A DNA stretch of 16,592 nucleotides, taken from an uncultured Eubacteriales bacterium. GTDB taxonomy: Bacteria; Bacillota; Clostridia; Oscillospirales; Oscillospiraceae. Positions 7,324 to 16,304 of the stretch are shown here, piece after piece (position 1 is the first letter of the stretch; every line of letters starts with the position of its first letter). The notes under the pieces were generated by a model. It was not told the origin of the DNA. It was given only the letters and a program-made list of their open reading frames with translations, and searched no databases. The stretch lies in NCBI GenBank assembly GCA_900555735.1, contig USMI01000027.1, positions 1-16,592 on the forward strand. Direction: 5' to 3'. The position numbers and the translations under genes are program-made.

Positions 7324-8526
7324 ATGAAAAGAGACACCCAAAAAATTTATGATTTCCAGCCCGGCGACGTGCAGGAGGAGCAGCCCCGCCGTGTGCAGAA
7401 GCGGAAGAAGCCCCGCAAATGGCTGTGGCTGACGCTGGCAGTCGTGGTGGTGCTGGGCATCGTGGCAGCTGCCCTGTTGTGGGACGCCAACAGCTTCGAC
7501 GGTTTGCGCCGCAGCATCATCTATGCCCGGGCCGAAAAGGACGAGACCGGCTGCGCCAAGCTCTATTACTATGAAAACGACGCCACCAGTCGCTTCGCCG
7601 CGCTGGACGGCAGTTTGGTGACGGTGGCGGCCAACCAGATCCGCGTGCTGGACGAACGCAGTCAGGTGCTGTACCAGACCGGCGTCCGCTTCCTGCATCC
7701 CGATTTGGTGTCCGATGGCGGTGTGGCTGTGGCCTATGACATTGGCGGCACCTCCATGTATGTGGTGGACAGCAGGGGCCTGTGCTGGCAGCGGGAAATG
7801 GAGGGCGATCTGATCGCCGTCACCGTCAATCCCCACGGCTATGTGACCGCTGCCTACAATAAGAGCGGCGCAAAGGCCGCCGTCACCGTGTGGGACAGCG
7901 AGGGCAACGAGAAATTTACCTTTAATTCCGCCCAGCGGTTTGTTATGACGGCCGCGCTGGGGCAGGATGACCGCACGCTGGCCGTGGTCACCATGGGACA
8001 GGAGGACGGTAAGTTCCAGAGCTTTCTGGTGCTTTACCGCACCAACAGCGAAAAGGAGCTGGCGGCCACCCCGGTGGACGGCGGCGTGACCTACGCGCTG
8101 GAGAATATGCAGAAGGAATTCTGCGCCGTCACAGAGCAGGGACTTTACCTGCTGGATGACAGCGGCACGGTCAAGGCTACCTATTCCTATGGCGGCCAGT
8201 TCCTGCGCCGCTGCGTGGTGGGCGACGGCGACTGGGCGGCGCTGCTGCTGAGCCGGTATAAGTCCGGCGGCTACGCCAGTCTCATCACGGTGGACGGCGA
8301 CGGCAACGAGCTGGGCGGCTGCGACGTGGACGGCGAGGTGCTGGATATTTCGTCGGCGGGCCGCTATGTGGCGGTGCTGTTCAGTGACCGCCTGACCATC
8401 TATGACAAGGACCTGACGGAGGTGGCCACCCTGCCTGACGTCAGCGAGGCGCGTGCCGTCCTCATGCGCAGTGACGGCAGCGCGGTTCTGGCGGGCGCCA
8501 CCGGCGCCACGCTGTATTTGCCGTAA
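7324..8526 (+). CDS. Membrane-anchored DUF5711-like beta-propeller protein
   Basis: This 400-residue protein has a basic cytoplasmic N-terminus (RRVQKRKKPRK), one transmembrane helix (about 33-53, WLWLTLAVVVVLGIVAAALL) and a long extracytoplasmic part made of short beta-strand repeats (such as YVVDSRGLCWQ, LYLLDDSGTVKATY, ITVDGDGNELGG, LTIYDKDLTEVATL). The pattern suggests a WD/PQQ-like beta-propeller. It resembles proteins annotated DUF5711 in Clostridia; no enzymatic motif is visible. It starts 26 nt after truA with a GGGAGGGAG ribosome site and is followed at 16 nt by a CvpA-like gene, so the two are probably co-expressed at the membrane. The molecular role is unknown; envelope sensing or scaffolding would be speculation. 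Confidence 0.7.
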   Translation: MKRDTQKIYDFQPGDVQEEQPRRVQKRKKPRKWLWLTLAVVVVLGIVAAALLWDANSFDGLRRSIIYARAEKDETGCAKLYYYENDATSRFAALDGSLVTVAANQIRVLDERSQVLYQTGVRFLHPDLVSDGGVAVAYDIGGTSMYVVDSRGLCWQREMEGDLIAVTVNPHGYVTAAYNKSGAKAAVTVWDSEGNEKFTFNSAQRFVMTAALGQDDRTLAVVTMGQEDGKFQSFLVLYRTNSEKELAATPVDGGVTYALENMQKEFCAVTEQGLYLLDDSGTVKATYSYGGQFLRRCVVGDGDWAALLLSRYKSGGYASLITVDGDGNELGGCDVDGEVLDISSAGRYVAVLFSDRLTIYDKDLTEVATLPDVSEARAVLMRSDGSAVLAGATGATLYLP

Positions 8527-8542
8527 GGCAAAAGGAGACATG

Positions 8543-9211
8543 ATGACAACTTCTCTTATAATTGATATCGTAATTGCGGCGCTGCTGGTGCTGAGTCTCA
8601 TCATCGGCGGGAAGCGCGGCTTTATCCGCAGTCTGCTGAGCGTGGTGATCCTTGTGGTGTCGCTGCTGGGCAGCAGCATTGTGGCCAATATGCTGGCCGA
8701 TCCTGTCACCGAGTGGGTAACGCCCCGTGTGCAGCAGAGCATCCTCGACCGCCTGACGGATGGCCACAGCGAGGAGGCCGTCAATGCCGCTGCCGCGTCC
8801 GATAACGCGGCGCTGGCGAAGCTGGTGGATTTTGATGCCATCACCGGCATCGCCAGAAAAGCCATGGACAGCGCCGTGGAGGCGGGCAAGAACCTGCTGG
8901 AGGGCGCTGTCACCGGCATGGTGCGCTCTCTGGTGTACGCTGTGCTGTTTCTACTGTCCTTCCTACTGCTGACGCTGCTGCTGCGGCTGGTCACAAGCCC
9001 GCTGCATCTGGCGGAGCGTGCCCCGGTGCTGGGTGCGCTGAACCGGCTGGCAGGCGCGGCGCTGGGCCTGTGCATCGGCATACTGGTCATGTTTGCCGCC
9101 GCCAGCGTAGTGCAGTGGACGGGACTGGTGGACGCCGCCACGATGAAGGATACTTACCTGCTGAAATACTTTGCCCAGCACAGCCCCATGGACATCATCG
9201 CGCTGTTGTAA
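8543..9211 (+). CDS. CvpA family membrane protein
   Basis: This 222-residue protein has the CvpA-like layout: two N-terminal transmembrane helices (about 4-22 and 28-48) joined by a short GGKRGF turn (22-27), a hydrophilic, Ala-rich middle (50-125), and two more helices (about 126-150 and 166-190). CvpA was first linked to colicin V production in E. coli; in Firmicutes the family's role is not settled, with proposed links to envelope integrity and division. Two ATGs overlap here (8540 and 8543). AAAGGAGA lies 2 nt before the first and 5 nt before the second, so the second is preferred. The frame stays open upstream into the DUF5711-like gene, which is an overlapping frame and not coding. The stop is followed by a 140-nt gap before the clpE-like gene. 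Confidence 0.8.
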   Translation: MTTSLIIDIVIAALLVLSLIIGGKRGFIRSLLSVVILVVSLLGSSIVANMLADPVTEWVTPRVQQSILDRLTDGHSEEAVNAAAASDNAALAKLVDFDAITGIARKAMDSAVEAGKNLLEGAVTGMVRSLVYAVLFLLSFLLLTLLLRLVTSPLHLAERAPVLGALNRLAGAALGLCIGILVMFAAASVVQWTGLVDAATMKDTYLLKYFAQHSPMDIIALL

Positions 9212-9235
9212 GATTCGTATGTGCGACCTTGTATT

Positions 9236-9271
9236 ATCGTGCGGGCGAATGCCTGCATCCACCTGCACGAT
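9236..9271 (+). promoter_or_regulatory. Hairpin in the leader of the ClpE-like gene
   Basis: The 140-nt gap from 9212 to 9351 has no gene. It contains ATCGTGCGGG (9236-9245) pairing with CCTGCACGAT (9262-9271) with one G-U pair and a 16-nt loop. No CtsR heptad repeat (GGTCAAA-type) and no convincing promoter boxes could be seen in the gap. The hairpin's role is unknown; it may be an mRNA structure in the leader. Confidence 0.35.
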
Positions 9272-9351
9272 GACGCAGAATTACCCTGAAAACCGCAATC
9301 TGCTGGCCGTGAGCGCAAACTCTTATGCCAGTTTCTAATTGGAGGAACCAT

Positions 9352-11688
<2,337 letters not shown>

Positions 11689-11714
11689 GGCTGCCAAGAG
11701 AGAGGGAGGGAACC

Positions 11715-11927
11715 ATGAAGCTGTTCCGGAAGAATATCGAGCCCCGCTGCGCCTACTGCGCCCGGGGCAGCCGTATTGACGCGGCGCATGTGGCCTGCGT
11801 CAAGCGGGGCGTGGTGGAGGATACGGAGAGCTGTCCTGCCTTCCGCTACGATCCCCTGCGCCGCGTGCCGCCCCGGCCCGCGGAATTGAACACCACCAAG
11901 CTGTCGCCGGAGGACTTTCAGGTCTGA
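11715..11927 (+). CDS. Small four-cysteine conserved protein, probably zinc-binding
   Basis: This 70-residue protein has Cys12-X2-Cys15, Cys28 and Cys40 (CAYC, VACVKRGV, SCPAFRYDPLRR), enough for one zinc site. The N-terminus is basic (MKLFRKNIEP) and the C-terminus Pro-rich (RVPPRPAEL). I recognise the pattern C.YC....C..G......C..F.YDPL.R.P as common in small uncharacterised Clostridia proteins; no function is known to me. It begins 26 nt after the clpE-like stop with a strong GGGAGGG site and lies 29 nt before the EFR1-family gene. It is therefore probably in the same transcript as clpE, whose own N-terminus is a zinc finger. A shared role in redox or zinc stress is possible but unproven. 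Confidence 0.75.
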   Translation: MKLFRKNIEPRCAYCARGSRIDAAHVACVKRGVVEDTESCPAFRYDPLRRVPPRPAELNTTKLSPEDFQV

Positions 11928-11956
11928 CGGCCTGCGGGAGAGAAGGAGGGGTCACT

Positions 11957-12775
11957 ATGTCCATTGCTGCCGTTCGCGCTGTGTATTTCAGCGGTACCGG
12001 CACCACGGAAAAGGCGGTTCGACGCATTGCCCGCCGTCTGGCGGACAAGCTGGGCGTGGGCTATACCGAGTATAGCTATACCCTGCCGGAGGTGCGGAAA
12101 CAGGAGTTGACCATCTCGGCAGGCGATCTGGCGGTGGTGGGCTGTCCCACCTACGCGGGCCGCGTGCCCAACCTGCTGATGCCCTACCTGCGGGATATGG
12201 TGCGCGGCGCGGGAGCGCTGGCGGTTCCGGTGGTGCTGTTCGGCAACCGGAACTATGACGCCGCCCTGATGGAGCTTAGTAAGCTGCTGACTGCTGACGG
12301 CTTTACCTGCGTGGCGGGCGCGGCCTTTGTGGGAGAGCACAGCTTCTCCCGCACGCTGGGCGCGGGCCGCCCTAATGCCGCTGATGAAGCGGAGATGGAT
12401 GCCTTTGCCGACCGTATCGCCGCCAAGCTGGCGGCAGGGGATGCCACTCCCGTCACCGTAGGCGGCTGCGACCCCATCCGGCCCTACTATACGCCCCGTG
12501 ACCGCCACGGGAACCCCATCAATATCCTGAAGGTGAAGCCCAAAACGGACATGACCAAGTGCAGCGGCTGCGGCTGGTGCGCCGCCCACTGTCCCATGGG
12601 CAGCATCGACCCCAAAGACCCGTCTCAGGTGCCCGGCATCTGCATCAAGTGCTGCGCCTGCGTCAAGGGCTGTCCCACCGGAGCCAAGTATTACGATGAC
12701 CCCGGCTACCTCTATCACAAGAGCGAGCTGGAGGAGGTCTATGCCCGCCCGGCGGAGAACGCACTGTTTGTGTGA
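11957..12775 (+). CDS. EFR1-family flavodoxin/ferredoxin fusion protein
   Basis: This 272-residue electron carrier joins a flavodoxin-like domain (about 1-160) with a two-cluster ferredoxin domain (about 195-245). The FMN phosphate loop is probably SGTGTT at residues 12-17, and the flavin-contact loop lies near GCPTYAGRVPN (62-72). The [4Fe-4S] ligands are Cys202-X2-Cys205-X2-Cys208-X3-Cys212 and Cys229-X2-Cys232-X2-Cys235-X3-Cys239. The layout fits the EFR1 family, common in anaerobic Firmicutes; the physiological partner is unknown. The ATG follows AGAAGGAGGGG with good spacing. Cys233 next to the second cluster is an extra cysteine that might not be a ligand. Confidence 0.87.
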   Translation: MSIAAVRAVYFSGTGTTEKAVRRIARRLADKLGVGYTEYSYTLPEVRKQELTISAGDLAVVGCPTYAGRVPNLLMPYLRDMVRGAGALAVPVVLFGNRNYDAALMELSKLLTADGFTCVAGAAFVGEHSFSRTLGAGRPNAADEAEMDAFADRIAAKLAAGDATPVTVGGCDPIRPYYTPRDRHGNPINILKVKPKTDMTKCSGCGWCAAHCPMGSIDPKDPSQVPGICIKCCACVKGCPTGAKYYDDPGYLYHKSELEEVYARPAENALFV

Positions 12776-12809
12776 CGACATCATCCCCTGACCGGAAGGA
12801 CCTGAAAAC

Positions 12810-13358
12810 ATGGAAAAATTCGTATTTCTCCCGTCCTTTCTGACCCGCCGCACGGAGCGGCTGCTGGAGAAAATGAGCCGTCGGGGCTATCGCCTGTATG
12901 AGGTGCGGGAGGGGTTGCCCTTTGGCTATTATCTGACCTTCCATACCTGCAGCATTGTCCCGCGCCGCTACTATGTGTTTTGCGTGGACGACATTGGAAG
13001 AGCGGTCCGCATTTCCTTTTGCGAACAGGAGCGGCAGAAGCTGGGCGACCGCTGTGAGCCGCCGGTTTACAGCGACGGCAAAGTGCTGTTTGCCGCCATA
13101 TGGCCGGATGTGCCGGATCAGGAGATCGATGCCCTGATCCGTGACCGTTTGAAGAATACGATCCGCTATCACGTGGAAATTATGCTGGTTTGGCTGGTGC
13201 TGCCAGTGGTGCCTGTCTTGCTGTCGGCATTGTGCGGCGAAAAGATATCACATTTCGATGCAGGCTGCATGCTTGCCGGGCTGCTGGCCGCCGTGGAAGG
13301 CACGGTGGTGCTGTACTGCCAGTGGGAGCGCCGCCGGTTACGGCATAATAAAACATAA
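12810..13358 (+). CDS. Membrane protein with soluble N-terminus, DUF2812-like
   Basis: This 182-residue protein has a soluble N-terminal part (1-118) and two predicted membrane helices near the C-terminus (about 122-141, IMLVWLVLPVVPVLLSAL, and 150-170), ending in a basic tail (WERRRLRHN). The start, FVFLPSFLTRRTERLLEKMSRRGYRL, recalls the DUF2812 pattern in which a short helix reads ...LEKMA.KGY.L, but I cannot confirm membership. No catalytic motif is seen. It lies 34 nt after the EFR1 gene with GGAAGGA upstream, and 12 nt before the HAD gene; AAGG at its own stop codon (13357-13360) serves as that gene's ribosome site. DUF2812 proteins often pair with PadR regulators; none is visible here. 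Confidence 0.6.
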   Translation: MEKFVFLPSFLTRRTERLLEKMSRRGYRLYEVREGLPFGYYLTFHTCSIVPRRYYVFCVDDIGRAVRISFCEQERQKLGDRCEPPVYSDGKVLFAAIWPDVPDQEIDALIRDRLKNTIRYHVEIMLVWLVLPVVPVLLSALCGEKISHFDAGCMLAGLLAAVEGTVVLYCQWERRRLRHNKT

Positions 13359-13370
13359 GGACATACATAT

Positions 13371-14051
13371 ATGAAATATCCCTACTTACTATTCGACGCG
13401 GATAATACTCTATTCAACTTCGACCGGGCCAATCAAGAGGCGTTCCACGCTGTCTGCCGTCAGTTCAACATCCCTGACAACGACGAGACGTTCCAGCTGT
13501 ACGAGCGCTGCAACAACGAGATGTGGGCGGCCTTTGACCGGGGCGAGTGTACCAAGGAGTTCCTTGTGGTGCAGCGCTTCCGCAACTTCCTGTCGGCCAT
13601 AGGGCTTGACCGGGACGCCGAGGGCTGCAACGCCCTGCACCTCGCCACGCTGGGCCAGTGCGCTTTCATGCTGCCCTACGCCGAGGAGGTGTGCCACACC
13701 CTCGCCCGCAGCCACAAGCTGTATCTGGTCACCAACGCGGTGGCCTCCGTCCAGCGGGGCCGTCTGGCGAAAAGCCCTATTGTCCCAGATATCACCGCCG
13801 CCTTCATCAGCGAGGAGGCGGGCGCCGCCAAGCCGTCCGCGGCATATTTTGACTATGTGTTCGCCCACATCGACGGCATCACAAAGGACAACTGCCTTGT
13901 GATCGGCGACAGCATCTCCAGCGATATCTGGGGTGCCAACAACTACGGCCTGCCCTGCTGCTGGTATAATCCCAAGCACGCTCTACGTCCCGCTGATGTG
14001 CGCATCGACTACGAGATCGACGACCTGCGGGCGCTGTATGATATTGTATAA
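13371..14051 (+). CDS. HAD-superfamily phosphatase, YjjG/YfnB-like
   Basis: This 226-residue haloacid-dehalogenase-type hydrolase probably dephosphorylates a nucleotide or sugar phosphate. Motif I is FDADNTLFNFD with nucleophile Asp9 and acid/base Asp11; motif II is VTNA with Thr121; the motif III lysine is Lys154 in GAAKPS; motif IV is IGDSISSDI with Asp180 and Asp185. The DADNTLF.FD form and the helical cap between residues 17 and 90 match YjjG/YfnB, nucleotidases that remove non-canonical pyrimidine monophosphates; substrate assignment by family is tentative. Its stop lies at the edge of a hairpin shared with the convergent lyase gene, which ends this transcript. Confidence 0.85.
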   Translation: MKYPYLLFDADNTLFNFDRANQEAFHAVCRQFNIPDNDETFQLYERCNNEMWAAFDRGECTKEFLVVQRFRNFLSAIGLDRDAEGCNALHLATLGQCAFMLPYAEEVCHTLARSHKLYLVTNAVASVQRGRLAKSPIVPDITAAFISEEAGAAKPSAAYFDYVFAHIDGITKDNCLVIGDSISSDIWGANNYGLPCCWYNPKHALRPADVRIDYEIDDLRALYDIV

Positions 14052-14084
14052 AAAAGGATGCAAGCGCTTGCTTGCATCCTTTTT
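14051..14084. terminator. Bidirectional intrinsic terminator between HAD gene and lyase gene
   Basis: AAAAAGGATGCAAGC (14051-14065) pairs exactly with GCTTGCATCCTTTTT (14070-14084) around a GCTT loop. A run of T follows the GC-rich stem on both strands, so it can end the plus-strand transcript after the HAD gene and the minus-strand transcript after the lyase, whose stop is at 14086-14088. Confidence 0.9.
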
Positions 14085-14085
14085 A

Positions 14086-15534
14086 TCATTGCTCGTCGCC
14101 AAAGTCGGCTCTGTACGCCGCAGCCAGCTTCTCCGGCCAGTCGCCGATGGGCTTCAGCACGCCGGTAAAGAACCGCAGGGTGGCGGGCTCGTGGACGAAC
14201 CGCAATCCGCCCACCAGATCACGGTGGTCAAACAGCCACTTGACCCGGTCGATGACGTACTCCGTCTGGGACAGGGTGAATACCCTCCGGGGGAAGGCCA
14301 GCCGCAGCAGCTCCATGCTGGCGATACGCTCGGTGCCGTCCGGCTCACGCTCCTCAGACAGGGTGCCGCGCTCCATGCCCCGGATGCCGCCGCAGATGTA
14401 CAGCGCGCAGGACAGCGCACCGGCAGAGTACTGGCTCTGGGGCACATGGGGCAGGAACCCCTTCACGTCGATGTGAGCGCCCAGACCGCCGCCGGGGGTG
14501 ATGACCGGCACGCCGTACTCGGCCAGCCGCCTTACGCAGTAGTCGATGAACTGCGGTCCCTGAGAGATCACGTCCATGTCCATGCTCTCCTCAAAGCCCA
14601 CCGTCATGGCCTCCATCTCCTTCACGGACATGCCGCCGTAGGTGAGGAACCCCTCGAACATGGGGATCAGGTCCTCCATAGAGTGAAACAGCTCCTCGTC
14701 CCGCACCAGAATCGCGCCACCGCGGGCGAAGCCAAACTTCCGGGCGGAGAAGTAGATGATGTCGAACAGGTCGGCCACCATGCGGGTGATCTCCCGGATG
14801 GACTTGTCCTGCATCCCGGCCTCGCGGGTCTTGATGAAGTACAGGTTATCCTGCAAAAGAGAGGCGTCCAGTACCGTCAGCAGGCTGTGGCGGCGGCAGA
14901 TGGCTGTGGCGGCCTTCATGTTGGCGTAGGAGATGGGCTGGCCGCCGATCAGGTTGGTGCCGGCCTCCAGACGGACGAAGGGGATGTTCTCCGGAGTCTC
15001 CCGCTGGATGCAGGCCGCCAGCGCGTCCAGATCAATGTCGCCCTTGAAGGGCAGGTCGCTGTGGCTCTCCAGACCCTCCTTCTTCACCAGCTCCTCCACG
15101 CGGCCGCCCAGACGGGTGATGTGGGCCTTGGCGGTGGTGAAGTGGTAGTTCATGATAACGCAGTTGCCGGGCTTGACGAACCGGGTGGCCAGAATGTTCT
15201 CGCAGGCGCGGCCCTGATGGGCGGGCAGGCAGTGCTCGATGCCGAACAGTTCCTGCAACTTGGCCTGCATCTTGTAGAAGGTCTCCGATCCGGCGTAGGC
15301 GTCGTCGGCCATCAGCATGGCGGCCTGCTGCCGGTCGGACATGGCGTTGACGCCGGAATCCGTCAGCATATCCAGAAAGATATCCTTGTTGTGCAGCTGG
15401 AAGGTGTTGAATCCGGCGTCCTGCATCTTCTGCAGCCGCTGCTCCGTGGGCAGCAGGTGCAGCTGCTGGACGATCTTCACCTTGTGCATCTCCATGGGGA
15501 TGGGTTCGTGCTTGTAAAACGTAATGGCGGGCAT
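14086..15534 (-). CDS. PLP beta-eliminating lyase, tyrosine phenol-lyase/tryptophanase family
   Basis: This 482-residue enzyme belongs to the pyridoxal-phosphate family that splits tyrosine (to phenol) or tryptophan (to indole), pyruvate and ammonia. Visible residues: Tyr80 in DDAYAGS; HQGR phosphate loop (Gln107-Gly108-Arg109); Asn194; Asp223 for the cofactor nitrogen; Lys266 in SARKFGFARGG as the likely cofactor lysine; Arg411 for the substrate carboxylate. At the ring-specificity sites it has Thr133 in HFTT and Arg389 in MERG, the tyrosine phenol-lyase form (Thr124, Arg381), and Phe455-Phe456, where tryptophanase has Asp and Ile/Val. Oddities: Leu226 replaces the PLP-contacting Arg217 of TPL, and the SGKKD block is changed. 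The ATG at 15532-15534 follows AAGGAGG. A T-box leader and a possible 17-codon ORF lie upstream. Substrate remains open. Confidence 0.8.
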   Translation of the reverse strand: MPAITFYKHEPIPMEMHKVKIVQQLHLLPTEQRLQKMQDAGFNTFQLHNKDIFLDMLTDSGVNAMSDRQQAAMLMADDAYAGSETFYKMQAKLQELFGIEHCLPAHQGRACENILATRFVKPGNCVIMNYHFTTAKAHITRLGGRVEELVKKEGLESHSDLPFKGDIDLDALAACIQRETPENIPFVRLEAGTNLIGGQPISYANMKAATAICRRHSLLTVLDASLLQDNLYFIKTREAGMQDKSIREITRMVADLFDIIYFSARKFGFARGGAILVRDEELFHSMEDLIPMFEGFLTYGGMSVKEMEAMTVGFEESMDMDVISQGPQFIDYCVRRLAEYGVPVITPGGGLGAHIDVKGFLPHVPQSQYSAGALSCALYICGGIRGMERGTLSEEREPDGTERIASMELLRLAFPRRVFTLSQTEYVIDRVKWLFDHRDLVGGLRFVHEPATLRFFTGVLKPIGDWPEKLAAAYRADFGDEQ

Positions 15535-15609
15535 AGTGCGCTCCTCCTTGAAATTCAAAATCAGTTGTGCTGCGCGATAGCCGTCGCAGCCCGGCGTGTT
15601 CCAATGTGT

Positions 15610-15663
15610 TTATTGATGATCCCGCCGCCGCGGGTATCGTTTTGTGTGAATGAATGTCGTCAT
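15610..15663 (-). CDS. Possible 17-codon upstream ORF between T-box and lyase gene
   Basis: ATG at 15661-15663 follows GGAGCGAGG at good spacing and encodes MTTFIHTKRYPRRRDHQ, ending at TAA 15610-15612, 76 nt before the lyase ATG. It is basic, with one Tyr-Pro and a run of Arg codons (CGG CGG CGG), and has no tryptophan, so it is unlike the E. coli TnaC leader peptide. It may be a regulatory upstream ORF or a chance frame. Confidence 0.4.
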   Translation of the reverse strand: MTTFIHTKRYPRRRDHQ

Positions 15664-15692
15664 ATTCCTCGCTCCTTCGCGTGATGTGCAAT

Positions 15693-15988
15693 AAAAAAAC
15701 GCCCTCCATGTCCAAAAGGACACAGAGGACGAGCTTGACCCGTGGTACCACCTCAGTTTACCGCTTGCGCGGCCTCATAGGATACAGCCATTTCTAAAAT
15801 GGTGATATATCCGCAGCGCGATATCGGGCGCACCCGGCGCCGCCTACCACTCGTTGAGGAGCTTCGGGGCGCGGCTCAGGACGGTAATTGGGACGCTGTA
15901 TCTCCGCAGCCTTGCACCACCGGCTGCTCTCTGAGGAAGATCGCCACAGCATCTTACTGAATGTCCATCATTGCTGTTGAACTTTATT
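15693..15988 (-). ncRNA. T-box riboswitch leader of the lyase gene
   Basis: Read on the minus strand, all main T-box parts are present. Stem I has a GGAC/GTCC base (15963-15966 with 15879-15882), a 5' AGUA (15955-15958), the GAUGCUG/CAGCGUC helix (15947-15953 with 15892-15898), AGAGA (15928-15932), and a GCAGCC/GGCUGC tip with GGUGCAA (15912-15918, fits GGUGNRA). The T-box sequence GAGGTGGTACCACGGG is at 15739-15754, and the terminator is a 13-bp stem with UUUU loop (15701-15730) followed by seven T (15693-15699). The specifier lies in CCAAUUACC (15883-15891): UAC (Tyr, 15884-15886) or UUA (Leu, 15885-15887). The UGGU bulge (15747-15750) pairs with an ACCA tRNA end, fitting tRNA-Tyr or -Leu but not the G73 of tRNA-Trp. 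Confidence 0.92.
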
Positions 15989-15994
15989 GCTGAT

Positions 15995-16023
15995 ACTTTA
16001 CTACTTTGTGGGGCGAAAGTAAA
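15995..16023 (-). promoter_or_regulatory. Probable promoter of the T-box-lyase transcript
   Basis: On the minus strand TTTACT (16018-16023) and TAAAGT (15995-16000) are spaced by 17 nt; each matches 4 of 6 consensus bases. A start near 15988 puts the promoter about 20 nt before the GGAC base of stem I, a normal T-box layout. It diverges from the rRNA promoters. Confidence 0.5.
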
Positions 16024-16094
16024 TAGGGAGAATCCACAAGATGAGACCACACATGTAAAGCTGACTTGTGCAAGTGGCTGGTGAAGGATGAAAA

Positions 16095-16122
16095 TTGGAA
16101 TAAGGACAAGTTATGATATAAC
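16095..16122 (+). promoter_or_regulatory. Possible upstream rRNA promoter
   Basis: TTGGAA (16095-16100) and TATAAC (16117-16122) are 16 nt apart. The match is weaker than for the two promoters downstream, so it may be an additional rRNA promoter or chance in AT-rich DNA. Confidence 0.3.
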
Positions 16123-16160
16123 GCTTGCCGGTAAAGATGGAAAAGTTAGGGAGAAAAGCG

Positions 16161-16187
16161 TTGACAAAGGGGGAGAGGTGTGATAAT
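16161..16187 (+). promoter_or_regulatory. rRNA operon promoter, upstream of the strong one
   Basis: TTGACA (16161-16166) is consensus. The best -10 is GATAAT (16182-16187) at 15 nt; TAATCT at 17 nt (16184-16189) is the alternative. Tandem promoters are usual for rRNA operons. A small stem, GTCCG/CGGAC (16199-16203 with 16209-16213), follows in the transcript. Confidence 0.6.
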
Positions 16188-16238
16188 CTAACCTAGCTGT
16201 CCGCGAGACGGACGGTTATCCGGTCGAGATCGAGCCGA

Positions 16239-16298
16239 CGAAAAACATCAAAAAAGATGAAAAAAGTAGTTGACAAGATGGCTGACATGTGATATAAT
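16239..16298 (+). promoter_or_regulatory. Main rRNA operon promoter with AT-rich UP element
   Basis: TTGACA (16270-16275) and TATAAT (16293-16298) are both consensus with 17 nt between them. Directly upstream, 16239-16269 is rich in A-tracts and fits an UP element bound by the RNA polymerase alpha subunit. The transcript should start near 16305, about 227 nt before mature 16S. Confidence 0.92.
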
Positions 16299-16304
16299 AA
16301 TGAC

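Noticed and set aside
7054..9141. Long minus-strand open frame opposite truA, the DUF5711-like and CvpA-like genes.
   Set aside because: It has low-complexity Ser/Ala/His-rich translation and no ribosome site of note, and runs across three good genes on the other strand.
13933..15684. Plus-strand open frame opposite the lyase.
   Set aside because: The minus strand has a complete lyase with conserved active-site residues; the plus frame crosses the shared terminator and is Gln/His/Leu-rich.
15897..15900. UACA in stem I as the T-box specifier.
   Set aside because: The C and A are paired in the CAGCGUC/GAUGCUG helix; the internal loop opposite AGUA is the correct specifier position.
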